From NCBI GenBank assembly GCA_036365515.1, contig CM070873.1:88805948-88869947 (forward strand): 64,000 nucleotides of DNA, given 5' to 3'. The position numbers were made by a program, and so were the translations under genes. The DNA is from Torymus aiolomorphi (lineage: Eukaryota; Arthropoda; Insecta; Hymenoptera; Torymidae). The notes under the pieces are model-generated. The model did no database searches. It saw only the letters and a list, made by a program, of their open reading frames with translations, and was not told where the DNA came from. Each line of letters opens with the position of its first letter. The first letter of the stretch is position 1. Positions 9,901 through 22,200 of the stretch are shown here, piece after piece.

Positions 9901-12363
9901 TGTAACACTGAATCCACATTGCATGCCGTATGCCGTATGCCATCAGAAAAATAGTTGTTGTCCGAAATCTATAATATTTATAACTCTATGGTTACAATTC
10001 CTATAGAATTTATAACCATAGAGTTATAAATCCTACCCATGTAAAAAAAATTTGTATAAATTCTGCATAAGTTATGCATAGATGATTGTGCATAGGATTG
10101 GAAAAGCATAATATATGTATAATTTATACATAATCTATATAAAAATTCATTTCAGCATAGTTTATGCATAATCATTATGTTATTATGGTAAGTAAACTGT
10201 ATACATAAATTGTTCTAAATTTATATAAGAAATAATACAGAATTGGCATATAGAATATTGACATTTTTACTTAAATAATTTATATTACATTATCATACAA
10301 ATAAATATTTTTTACACGTGTTCAGAGGGATACTATAAATACAATGTTATGAAATAAGACAAAACATTGAACAGACTTAAAAAATTACCAATTTAGTAAT
10401 TTTTCAAAAACATATATACATTAAAAACAGGGTTACAAGGTGGTAAAATAGACGGTTTATTGAAGCCAAGGGCACATCTTGAAAGACATCAATCCCAGGA
10501 CCAAAACGCGCAGTTACGTGACTACAAGTCTGTCCAGCTTGATCGTGATTTCATGGGTCGCCCAGCTTTTTCCAGAAACCCCTGCAAATTTAAAAAATCA
10601 CAAAGTATCTGGTATTGGTAGGATATCAAAAAATCAAAAGTGCTCACAAGTATTATTTTATCGAATTATACATTTAAGGATATTTTTGATCATAAACTTT
10701 TTTGTTTGATTTGATTCACATAATAATTTAAAAAATTGAAGTACTTGCTTTAGTTTAAATGATCTTAAATGATAAACAACTTAGAAAATCTAAGTACAAA
10801 TATATGGGTTTAACTATTATCTCAAATTATAATCCTTTTTGTTTAATTGAAGTACACTTATCTGAGTTTTAGTGCAAATCTCGTAACATATGTCCTACAG
10901 GAGCTTGAAGAATGAATGATGCCTTTGGCCCTTGGCAATGTTGTTCCTCTTTCTGTCTCTCATTCTCGATGTCGTCCTCTATATGCTTCTACGACACCGA
11001 CTCATTTTCTATGAAATTCTTCATTAGCCGCCGGCGCCTACGACGATAAAAATCATCTTGTTACAACACGAACTTTTTGCGATGCAGAGGTGCACTATGA
11101 GTGTACTAACTGTCACACGTAGGTTACATAGGTTACAGACTCGTGAAGTATGTTGGTTTGTTTGTTTTTTCTGGTTAACAACCGAATGTTGGACACCTCT
11201 AACCTACGCCTGACAGTTAATATACGCATAGTGCACTTCTGCATCGCGAAAAGTTCGTGTTGTAACAAGATGATTTTTATCGTCGTAGGCGCCGGCGGCT
11301 AATGAAGAATTTCATAGAAAATGAGTCGATGTCGTAGAAGCATATAGAGGACGACATCGAGAATGAGAGACAGAAAGAGGAACAACATTGCCAAGGGCCA
11401 AAGGCATCATTCATTCTTCAAGTTCCTGTAGGACATATGTTACGAGATTTGCACTAAAACTGAGATAAGTGTACTTCAATTAAACAAAAAGGATTATAAT
11501 TTGAGATAATAGTTAAACCCATATATTTGTACTTAGATTTTCTAAGTGGTTTATCATTTAAGATCATTTAAACTAAAGCAAGTACTTCAATTTTTTAAAT
11601 TATTATGTGAATCAAATCAAACAAAAAAGTTTATGATCAAAAATATCCTTAAATGTATAATTCGATAAAATAATACTTGTGAGCACTTTTGATTTTTTGA
11701 TATCCTACCAATACCAGATACTTTGTGATTTTTTAAATTTGCAGGAGTTTCTGGAAAAAGCTGGGCGAGAAATCACGATCAAGCTGGACAGACTTGTAGT
11801 CACGTAACTGCGCGTTTTGGTCCTGGGATTGATGTCTTTCAAGATGTGCCGTTGGCTTCAATAAATCGTCTATTTTACCACCTTGTAACCCTGTTTTTAA
11901 TGTATATATGTTTTTGAAAAATTACTAAATTGGTAATTTTTTAAGTCTGTTCAATGTTTTGTCTTATTTCATAACATTGTATTTATAGTATCCCTCTGAA
12001 CACGTGTAAAAAATATTTATATGTATGATAATGTAATATAAATTATTTAAGTAAAAATGTCAATACACTATATGCCAATTCTGTATTATTTCTTATATAA
12101 ATTTAGAACAATTTATGTATACAGTTTACTTACCATAATAACATAATGATTATGCATAAACTATGCTGAAATGAATCTTTATATAGATTATGTACAAATT
12201 ACACATAGATTATGCTTTTCCAATCCTATGCACAATCATCTATGCATAACTTATGCAAAATTTATACAAATTTTTTTTACATGGTATAGATTTCAGACAA
12301 CAACTTTTTTCTGACGGCATACGGCATACGACATACGGCATGCAGTGTGGATTCACTGTAACA
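9901..12363. repeat. Giant palindrome, arms about 1.2 kb
   Basis: Arms 9901-11126 and 11200-12363 around a loop of about 73 bp. By eye the arms match with scattered differences over most of their length: for example 10905-11100 against 11225-11425, and 10441-10560 against 11768-11890. The outer ends are TGTAACACTGAATCCACA and its mirror. The left arm is about 60 bp longer, mainly because of a small hairpin near 9975-10032 (AACTCTATGGTTA and its mirror) that the right arm lacks. The arms have an AT-rich outer part and a less AT-rich inner part. No coding frame is conserved between them. Confidence 0.9.
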
Positions 12364-13440
12364 GAGCTGATTTTAACCTATGTAAAAGTCCGCAAGCAAT
12401 GCAAACATGCACAACTGTCATTTCATATAAACACTGTGATATTAGCATCAGCACCTTTTCTAGACAAAGTGTTGTTCTTAATTTTCATTGTTCCCAACGG
12501 ATTTTGGAGTAAACATTTAGTGCATTATAATACGTAAAGGTATTTCAAATCAGTTTTTAAAAGGGTTTGAATAATACGTGTGACAGTTGAATTAATGTTT
12601 TAGAAATAGCTTTTAGTACTTGAACTTTTTTTGGAAACTTTATACTTAAAATAACAAGGATTGATACTAAAGAAAAATTAAGTCTATATTAACTATTACA
12701 AAAAAAATTTAGTGTACAGATTTAAATCAACTTTTAAAGGAAGCGAAAGATATGCTATTGTGCAGAAAAATGTTATGGAACCTTCGATTCTGCCAGAAAG
12801 CTACCATTATCAGCCATTGCCTGAATCTCACTATGATATAATTGACATTTTATTTTCTGAAATAAAAACAGTTATGCACTGCAATAAATATGTATCAGTC
12901 GTATTCTCTTTATTAAGTAATAATATTATATGTGAAAAAGAATAATGAAGGACAAGTAAAGAAGTTCACCTTCTCAGACATTAAAAGAAGATCAATATAG
13001 GAATGTTGCTGCTATAAACATTTTTTTCAAGCATTTGGCTATGGCGATACTGGCTTCATAACATGCATGAAGGATTTTGGATTTCTCAACACATTCTTTA
13101 TTTACCTCAGTATATGTATAAGAATCTAATATATGTGATAAAGATTATTAAAAACATATGGATTTAAAAGCATCAAAGGATCTACATATTAAACCACTTA
13201 ACAAACTTGACTGACTGATGTGGATATGACTGTTACGCGGGCTCATAGCTTACAAGTCTGATAGATCGTATACTGAGGTACCAGAATATTTGTTCTAAAT
13301 GTAAAATATTTTGAGCGAAAAACAATATTTTTTTGTATTGAAATACAAAAAAATCAGGGCAGAGATGGAGTTAAGAAATAAAGAAGAAGAAATAAAGAAG
13401 TATTTTAGTAATTTTATCTTTAAAGCTGTTTTCTACATAA
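12364..13440 (+). pseudogene. Inner segment with possible broken transposon reading frames
   Basis: This is the only part of the 4.5-kb element that is not palindromic and has somewhat codon-like text. There is an open frame at 12712-12945 (77 codons). A stretch at 13007-13127 in another frame reads ...AFGYGDTGFITCMKDFGF... before a stop. I recognise no domain or catalytic motif, and the frames are not joined. If the element ever encoded a protein this is the likeliest relic, but chance is a fair alternative. Confidence 0.15.
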
Positions 13441-13442
13441 TG

Positions 13443-13793
13443 TAAAATTTTGAGCTCTGTCGTCGACTCCAGATTCAGGAACTGCATATATTTTAATGGG
13501 AGAGGTCCTAAAATTTTGGTAATTTATATGACTATTGACTGAAGAGTTGTATGTATCCAATTTATTCGATTAAATAATTTTGTACGTTCAAAAATTGCTA
13601 AAAAATCTTAAATTTAAGTGAAATTCAGATTTTTTAGCAATTATTGAACGTAAAAAATTATTTAATCAAATAAATTGGATACGTACAACTCTTCAGTCAA
13701 TAGTCATATAAATTACCAAAATTTTAGGGCCTCTCTCATTAAAATATATGCAGTTCCTGAATCTGGAGTCGACGGCAGAGCAAAAATTTTGAA
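13443..13793. repeat. Hairpin of about 350 bp inside the 4.5-kb element
   Basis: The left arm (AAAATTTTGAGCTCTGTC at 13443, then GTCGACTCCAGATTCAGG, AACTGCATATATTTTAATG) is mirrored by the right arm ending near 13793. The apex is near 13618, between two copies of TTTTTTAGCAATT/AATTGCTAAAAAA. The arms match closely. It lies about 160 bp from the right end of the host element. Confidence 0.8.
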
Positions 13794-14200
13794 ATGGCCA
13801 TATATTTGGTTAAAATCGACCAAATTTTTTTTTTGGGGTCTCATTTTATCAGAAATTGAATATATCTTTAGGATATTACTTCTAAATATTTCTAATTATG
13901 AAAATTAATTTTTTTCAGGTCATTTTATGAAGAAAATTGTAAAGGTGTCTGACCCCCTTAATGACTCGGTTTTTGTAACTATAAAAAAAAATAGCAGAAC
14001 TTTGTCAATTTTTATTCGATATGCAATTTTCAAAGTTTATTATATTCGTATTATACTCCTGAATAATCCACAAAAACTTAAATTTGGTCAATTATCGCAT
14101 ACAATTAATTATTTTCAGTTTATCGAATTCACAAACATTTGGCAGGGATCTTATAGCCAGTACATCCCTAATAGACAGAATAATAAAATAAGTTTTTTCA

Positions 14201-14602
14201 GAGATTTACATTACCTTATTTGTGAGTATTTAAAAGATGTTAAAGTTGGACAGTTGTTTTAACTAGAAGAGGAATACTATAATATGGCAAGAAGTGAGAG
14301 AGACAGAATGAAAAGAAAAAATCATTGTTTTCGATTGTATCCCCTGAAACAGTACTATAAACTAATTAAATACCAATAATTCGGGTTTACATTTTCGTTA
14401 GCTATCTTTTTTTTAATATTTGTTTTTAAATATATGACCAAATTACAGAGAAAACTTAGTAAAAACATTTTGAGGTTGTGTTGTCTCCATTAAATAGAAA
14501 ATATGACCGGAAAAATCGTTTCATCACTAGCCAGAAAGTAGCTATTTTTACTAGCAATTTATTATGTTCTGGCCATTTCCGATAGAGAAATTTCTTCCAG
14601 AG
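14201..14602. mobile_element. CCCTGG-family repeat, inverted copy
   Basis: Reads as the reverse complement of the 6286-6620 repeat. The blocks GACCGGAAAAATCGTTTCATC, CTAGCCAGAAAGTAGC, TTACTAGCAATTT, CTGGCCATTTCC and the terminal TTCTTCCAGAG (to about 14602) pair with 6286-6387. GAGTGAGAGAGACAGAATG-like sequence near 14288 pairs with the block near 6585. With its partner it brackets the TTAA elements of this block. The inner boundary is a guess. Confidence 0.5.
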
Positions 14603-14609
14603 AAAATTG

Positions 14610-17600
14610 ATATGATTGTTTTTTGTGAAAATTTAGAACATCCAATATTTTGTTAACGTGTATAAAAAAGAAATAATTGTTTCCTATAACGATAGTATAT
14701 ATGTTATATCAAAGTATATAAAGAAAGAGAGAGAGATTTAAATCTCAACTTATTTGATAATGACCTAATTGCATATTACCATAAATTAATACCAGTTTCG
14801 CAAAGTACATTTGCACGTGCTACTCTACTGGTTTCTCCGTAAAAGCGCACAAGTATCAATCATGGAGGAGTGTCGCGCGCGGGACCGATTAAAAGTAATT
14901 TTCAGCACGACAGCGGCAGTAGCCATATGTGATTGCTTAATCACGAGAAGCTATTACGAAAATCAGCTGCGCTATGGTTGTAGGAATTCCACGGTGGCGA
15001 GGACGACTTTTGCGATATGTGGGAGGAAAAAAGCGGTCTCCGATCTAAACTCGTGGGACGCCTATGTGCGTACGCATTAATAAAGCTTAACAAGCGAGAA
15101 ATCTGCGCCGTGCCCCTTTCTTATTCTATATATGTATTAACGGATCATTGCGACGTTTTGTCCGCGTACTCGCGTTTTTTCCCGTAGCACGATACACGCG
15201 GAAAAAAGAATGTATATAGAGAGGAAGCGACCGGAGATTTTCGCAGCGAATTTAAATTTTAAAGACTAATTAGCGTTGCGCGATAATTAGAGCAGATGAC
15301 AGTAAATTTGACGAAAAGAGCGCCTCCCAGCGTGTAATTAGACCGCGCGTTTTAATACCGGCACGGAATCTGTGCTTCCTCCTTTTCTTATCTTATATAC
15401 TTAGTTGCTGCCACCGCTTGGGAGAGGCGTAGGAAGAAAAAAATGGAGGATGGCGCGCGGGAGGGAAAAAGAAGAGGACGCACACCGGGTCGACCTGCTC
15501 GTAATTCTTGATAACATTTAATATGGGATGCTACCCGTGACTAGAGTTTTACATAAAACGGAAAATATCAAATGCCACGATGGCAATATTATGCGAAATG
15601 CACTAACATTGTACGATTTTTCTCGGGCCAAACTTTTTTTAACGGCAGGTGTCTAGGATGTTCTTGTATCATATTATACGTGCCAGCAAGATCCGACGAT
15701 TTAGTAGTTTTGTAAATATTAAAATGAGATACCTAGATTAATCTCCTTTAATTTGACGGGTGTAATAGCAGTGCCACGGAATTTCTTAATAACTAATAGA
15801 AATAAAGCTTTTTCGCGAATAACGCAATTACTTCTTCTTTCTATTAATTATCTGAGAAGTAAAATTACTATCATAGCGTGCAACCACGTTTTTAATGAAC
15901 GCCATTAATTGCTTTATGATTTTTCGATAAAGCACCCAAGCAATTGAGTTTTTCTCTCACGTTGTCATCGTTACACGTAATTATCGAGACTTACGAAGTG
16001 AACATCCTAATTTCATGAAATATTATAAATGAATGGAAGTCTCATATCTTGATAAAAAAATATGTGTATGACAATTAATAGCTTCGTATAACAATGTCTT
16101 TTTACAATAACTTAATTGCTGCAGAAAATTAGTTATTTGTAAAAAATTGTGTGTTAATGCAACGGTTTCCTAAATTTCTGGATTAGCTCATTCGTTTCGA
16201 ATTAAAAAATGCCTAGTCAAAGGTCATTTAATAAGCTGCACTCTAATGTAGGTGATATTAGCGGAACTAATTATCCGAGCCCAAGCTGAAGAATCAAAAC
16301 ACGGGCCTCGGCCTCGGTCACTTAGTAACGCTATTTTGTAAAATAGCAGTTGATTTGATGGACAACTTTATTCCCGTGACTCGTCGAAAGTCCCCTTTTA
16401 AAGAAAGGTGCGAGCCAGGAGAGGCTAGCACGAATGATAGCTCATTTCGCTACTTCCTGCGAGGGCTGTTGCGTAACGCTTTTCGATGGCCAGTCAGCGC
16501 GGCAACGACCGAAAAGATCTATCAGGATTACGAAAAGTGGCCAAGGTGTCCCGATATCAAGATATCGAGGAGGCTCTCTGCTCGTCGCGTGGCAGTTCTG
16601 GCGGAACGAGCAGGTGAGATTTGTCCAACGACTCTTGGCTCCGTGAAAGCGCGCGCTAATAACCGTCGCAAGCGCGCGCCTCCCCCTGCTCTGCCTAATT
16701 CTTTATCTTGGGGGCCGGGGGCAATTTGATATATCGCCGATATAGGCCAAGAAAGGGAACGAACTCGGGGAGCCGAGAGAAACGCTTCCGCCCCACCGAC
16801 AGGTGCTGCGCCTCTGCCTCGCCGGCTTCACGTACGCAGCACGCGCCTCCTTTTCTCGCCGCCCAAGATCAGTCACACTTTCCTTGCACCTGACTCCAAC
16901 TGTGTGCGGCCTGTGGGGACGCACAACTATGTATGTACGAGCGGTCCGTGTATTTTTCCTCTTCGCGCGGATGTCCTTATCGGGCGGTAAAATCGAATGA
17001 GCTGAGTTATGTGCGTGCGTAGCTCGGCTCAATGGCAGCGTTTCGGGGAAGAGTTCTCGCTTCGCCTCGCATAAACACTCTTTTTTAACAACTTTTCAGC
17101 ATACGCCACTAAGGTGGCATGAAGAATTTTATGTACTTCTAAAACCAATATGCTCTGCAGACGAGAAATAAAATAAAATGTTTTATCTTCGTAAATATAA
17201 TAGCTTTATTATTCTTTCAACTAACTGCATTACTTTATAATTGTATCACTCCTATAAAAATTCATTACTATTTAAAGCATTTAACTCTATCAAGTCTTAC
17301 AACAGATTCCTTCGTTCGTAACGTTGTAATGTTTTCGATATAAGTGGCAATTAATTAAGAAAGATACATTTTTATTCATTTACTTTTCAAATGAACGCTA
17401 TTTAATTTAAACATATATGATAGTATGAAATGCCTTCACACTTGGCGTATGGAATTGCAATTAATTGTAATATTTTTCTTTAATGAAATTAAAATTATGA
17501 TGTGCGACTTTTAGAAAACTGATTTATGAGAAAAACATTTTCAGAATTAGAGTTAAAATAATAAATTTCTTTTGATTCTTTTGCAAACGTGAGAGGGTAA

Positions 17601-19200
17601 AAATACGGTGTTTTGGCCAAACCGAACGACTCAGAAGAAATTAAAAATTCAGGCAGTGAATGTTTTTAAGATAATATGCACGCATTGTCAGACCGTTATG
17701 GACTGTCGCGACGGGTAAAACTATATATTGTCTTCCAGCGCGCTAAGTCCTGAATTACAATGTGCTCGAATGGTTACACAGGTCTCCGTACTTGGGACTC
17801 GGAAGATCTGAATGCGATATAAATCACACGGGGTTCAAAACAATTATCCTTGACGCTGTTCACGTGAAAAGTTTTTCTTATTGACGATGATTAATGAAAT
17901 ATCATTTATTTGAAAACGTCATTTTTATAGATCGGGCATACGCGAGTAGCGATAAATGTAATTACAGCTTAACGATCTTCTGTGATATATTTTATTAGAA
18001 GAAATTTAATATTTACATAAGATACGATCGGAGGTAAAATGCACGATTTTCTAACGTCTCTTTAGCATCTACATAACTTCAATTGACGTTAACTTATTGA
18101 CGGTGTGTTTAATTTGACAGCTCGAGCTCGGTCTGGAGGAAAAATAATTGGCAAATAATTTGCGAAATTTATCTCTAGAATTTCCATAATTCATGTTCAT
18201 CGCAGAATTTATAAAGACGACGTCAGTAAGGATCACACATTCATTCTCCAGGAGGTTTTTATTATTATTTTATTAATAGACAAGAGCGAGTTTTCGCACG
18301 GGGCACCGCTTAATAAGTTGTTTGCGAGACACGCCCATAACGCAGCAGAAAGAGAAACAAAGCGGACACGGCGAGGTTTGAGCGGCAACAAACACACTCG
18401 GCATTTCGCACGTCGGGCAGATTTATCGGCCGCTCTCATTTGCAGGTGTGCGCACTAGAGCTCGGAAAGCCAGCGGGAGAAGAGATTCCGAAATCAGCGG
18501 CCGCCTCACGAATTGCCTTTCCATATCGAGTGCACGCACGCGCGCCAGCGCGAAAGAAAGAGGGAGCATGCGTGCGCCGTCCCTGCTTCCTGACCCGATT
18601 ATTTCGAAAGTTTCGAAAGAGAGCTACCGTGCGCCGCGCGCCTGCCACCGAGATAACGGGCTAGCACGCGTGCCCGCGCGCGCGGGCGACGTCCTCGTGT
18701 GGGCGCCGCGTTTCTTTTTTTCCAAACGGCCGTGACGCGAGGAGCTTTCCCACGAAACGCGGATTCTCCTCCGCGCACGATACTCTTGTCCACGCGGCCG
18801 TGTACTTGCGAGAAGGAAAGCACGTGAGGCCCGGCGCACACGTACGCGGCCGCAGGTTTCTCGCGTGCATCCTCGCGTACGGCGGAGCGCCGGGCGTGAT
18901 TTCTCTGCCTTTATCTCCTTCCCTCGTCGGCGTTGTCTCCTGTAATATAACGTAATTTTCTGCCTCTATAAAATGGAGAGATTCCCGGGGCACGTATATA
19001 CAACGCTTAATGTACAAGCGCTAATGCTTATTACGCGCGCTCCTCGCTTTTTTCCTCGTCCTCCCTCTTTTTCTATATGATCCGCGGTAGCACTTTTGGG
19101 GCCTCGGCTCTTCCGCTCGTTAGTCGCTTTCCGCGAGAAGAGAGTGGAGCTTATGCTAATTTTAAGCAGCCGCCACCTTGCTCATTCCCTTCCGCGCACG
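14610..19200. other. Gene-free mosaic, AT-rich with CpG-rich islands
   Basis: No gene supported. CpG-rich islands lie at about 14800-15500, 16270-17060 and 18290-18950, with AT-rich DNA between them. The islands have many overlapping short frames on both strands with biased Arg/Ala/Ser composition and no domain. The AT-rich parts contain scattered homeodomain-type ATTA cores. I see no long inverted repeat, in contrast with the preceding 8 kb, so this looks like host intergenic or intronic DNA. Confidence 0.4.
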
Positions 19201-19214
19201 CGCTCTATATGTAT

Positions 19215-19218
<4 letters not shown>

Positions 19219-19261
<43 letters not shown>
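19219..19261. repeat. (TC)n microsatellite
   Basis: About 21 uninterrupted TC units. Short open frames crossing it only translate the repeat as alternating Leu-Ser and are not genes. Confidence 0.92.
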
Positions 19262-19264
<3 letters not shown>

Positions 19265-22200
19265 CACACTCTCATTCTCACAGTTGATTCCTTCGTAAAG
19301 CTATTAGGCGATCATCTCGGATTATCTCGCGACGCTTATCCCCCGCTCGAAATACGGCTTTTCAAAGTTTTCTTCCAGACTCCCGAGTGCAAGCCAAAAA
19401 GAAGATAATACGCGTGCGGCCTCCAGTTGAAAATTCGGCAGTAGGAGCTGGCCGCGGGATTATAATTGTAGCTGACCGCCTGCACCTCTTTTTGCCGGAT
19501 AATATGACGTAATGCCTAAAGTATCAAGTGCACATCCTCGAAAATGGGATTGGACCCGAGCTTCTCCCCTACGAAACACTGAGCAAACTTTTTATTATTC
19601 TAATTACAAACTGCACAGTACTCAATTGCCAGAAAATGGCGTAGGGAAAAAGAAGTTGCTTATTAAAGGACGTTGAATTTCACTCCGAAGGTAAAAGGCG
19701 TAAAAAAGCCGCGTCATGCACGCGCGAATTTTCGACTCGGTTTAATCGCCTTATCGCCTCGCTGTATAAGGCCCGAGAATTCGCTGCGCGAAATGTTGAG
19801 ACGGCCAGCTGTTGGGCAATCGTCAAACTTTTTGTCTCTCTCTTTCTCACTGGCCACGATTGGTTTTCAACTTTTAAGGATTCCGGGCGTGAACGTCCGA
19901 GGAACGACTGCTCGCGCATTCCCAGCTCTTTTCCCTCTTGCTCATGTGGGAAGGTGGCGTCAGTCCCTCTCTTTCTCAGTACGGATGTACGCGATTCGGA
20001 TCTCGATGTAGTCAGCCAGGACAGTCCGGGAGAGAAAAAGTGCCAGGTAGGAGAGCGAGAAGAAACTCCAGGAACTTGCACAGAGACGAACAAGTGAGAG
20101 AGGGAGAGCCAAGATTTATTATTTGTCCGGAGGGAGACGAGAGGCGCGCGCGCGCGCGTGAGTGAACGAGATGTCCGCTGAGATACAGCTCGGCCGCGCG
20201 ACGAGGAGCAGGAAGCGTGGCAGACTGACTGACTCTCAATGAAAGCGGCAAAACTGACTCAATGTGGACGTGCGCGATTTTTCGTGGGCGCGAGCTAATG
20301 AAAATCGCTCCTGCGGGACTCGTTCGGCGCTTAATTCTCTTTCTTGTCGCGCCTTCCAGCGCGCGACGCGCCGACTAGTTACCCGGCCGGGGGAGAAGTG
20401 CGCCGTTGGTTCCACTCGGTTGTCTGTGCTCGTGTGGCTATGGAAATCCGCGACTGAGCTGCCGGGGAGAAGAAACGAGCGCTCTCGCGCCAAACGACAC
20501 GTGTTTCTCGGCCCGCGTGAGAAAGTGCCTTTTCTGCCAAGGTCAACCGAACAATTGCGCCGGGCTTCTTGCTTTTAATCTCCCAGACTATTTGCGTACA
20601 GTCTCATGAAACACAATTTTAACACCTTGTCACGGAACCACCTACTTTGACTCTGCCTTTCAACTTTTGCCGCAGATTCATTTCAAGAACGTAGCAGATT
20701 CTTAGAGACTTTTCAATTGATGCGTACTGTCTTCAGCTCTGTATTGATTTTCTCAACAATATTAGTCTCATATCTGAATATTTCATTTAACATATCATTT
20801 TTTATTACGATACTGATCAGTTTTTACAAAATATTTTATTCCCAGGGGTATTTCCATTATTTACTTTTGGATTGATAACTGTAAAATGAGTTTAATAGGC
20901 CGTCACTGCAGCAATGTTATAACTACGTATTTGTTAAATATCACGAGTACTCGTTTTAGTCTGTTTGAAACAAACATTGAAAAGAAAGGAGGATATATAA
21001 AAACATTACTATATAAGCACAGCAGTAGCACATATTAAATGGCGTAGTAATTAGTAAAGTTTGTAAAAGGCGAAATAAATGGTTCATGTGATTAAGAAAA
21101 ATCTAATTACTCATGTAACATGCGTAATAATAAATTGCGTATAACTAGTGTAGTTTATCAGTAAATACAAGTAACAAAATTAGCATTAATGTAAATTAAA
21201 ATAATGTTGAATTTTGTAAAATTAGACTCTTGTTTCCTATACAGACGGTTAATTAAATATTTCAAATTTATAAAGATGTTGCCAATTTTGTTGCGTCAAG
21301 ATATGATCGCGCAAGGGACAAAGTTGGCAAAAGTCAGAATCAGCTGTATAAACGAGCAAAACAGTGTAACTCGATCGGATAGAGAATTTTTTACCGTGTT
21401 GCTTTGCTTTCGCGTTTTTTGTCAGGGGAGAAAAAGCATGCCAGAAGAGGATCGATTTTTTCCATCTTATACATATATTCCCTCGTAATGATTGTTCGGT
21501 TGGAGGTAGAAAAGTGAGCAGTGGAGCGCGTTCGTCAAGCCTTCGTTTCATTCGCCTTTTCAGCGCTCCGTATATAATACGCACTCGCTTTATAATCTTG
21601 GGGGAGAGGAAGGAGAGGCTGGAGGGGAAGGGGGGGAAAAGAACGAAAAACGAGGAAGCGACGCACCGCGAAGAGCGAGACTCTTTGTGGACGACACTCG
21701 CGGAATACGAAACGACAGGCCCGAGAGGACGGGGGCGTGCGTGCGCAGGCGCGGGGGGAAGGGCCCCACGTCGGCGCAGCACCGGCAGTGTTTATAGGGC
21801 CGAGGCGAGCGGGGGCCTCGAGGATGGCTTTTTTGCGGCCGCTCGCGCCTTGCCTTTATTTGGGACAGAGACAGAGGAATTCGGTTAAATGCATTGATTA
21901 AACTTTCGGACATCGCTCGCGGACGCGCTCGGTGGTCAGCACGGGCCTCGTCTCCGCCTTGTGTTCGTCTCCTCTTTCTTCGCTCGGCTACTGTGCGCGC
22001 GCGAGCGCCGCCTCGGGCACTTTTTGCCGACGGCCGTCGCTCCGCGTACGCGCGCGGCTGCGACTGCTTCTTGTCTTTCCTTTTCCTCGCCCGTGCGCAC
22101 TGTGTATATACACAGACAACACAATTCTTTCTTTTTAATATTACTACACTCTAATCAAAAGAAATACCCATTGTGTAAAAACTATTTTATTATTGTTCTT

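Larger units (their letters stand above)
9421..13957. mobile_element. 4,537-bp TTAA-flanked element carrying a giant palindrome
   Basis: Flanked by TTAA at 9417-9420 and 13958-13961. The left end is GGGGGTCGGACACCTTTA; the right end is its near mirror (TAAAGGTGTCTGACCCCC). The true terminal inverted repeat appears short, about 20-25 bp. Inside are an AT-rich left segment, the palindrome 9901-12363, a segment at 12364-13440 with broken reading frames, and a second palindrome at 13443-13793. TTAA duplication is typical of the piggyBac and Kolobok superfamilies. The ends start GG rather than the CC usual for piggyBac, so I leave the class open. No intact transposase is visible. Confidence 0.75.
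8857..14167. mobile_element. Dimer of the 388-bp hairpin, interrupted by a 4.5-kb element
   Basis: Left end TTAA|GGATGTACTGGCTATAAGG at 8853; right end CCAGTACATCC|CTAA at 14157-14171. Removing the insert at 9421-13957 leaves two hairpin monomers of roughly 386 bp each (8857 to about 9240, and about 9241-9416 plus 13958-14167) in inverted orientation with a shortened junction. Each has GGTCCCTGC(C), GATAAACTGCAATAA, TATAATAAGCTTTGAAAATT and GAATAAAAATTGACAAAG blocks. The TTAA near 9059-9062 in the first monomer is intact, while the matching TTAA in the second is duplicated around the insert. Confidence 0.75.
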
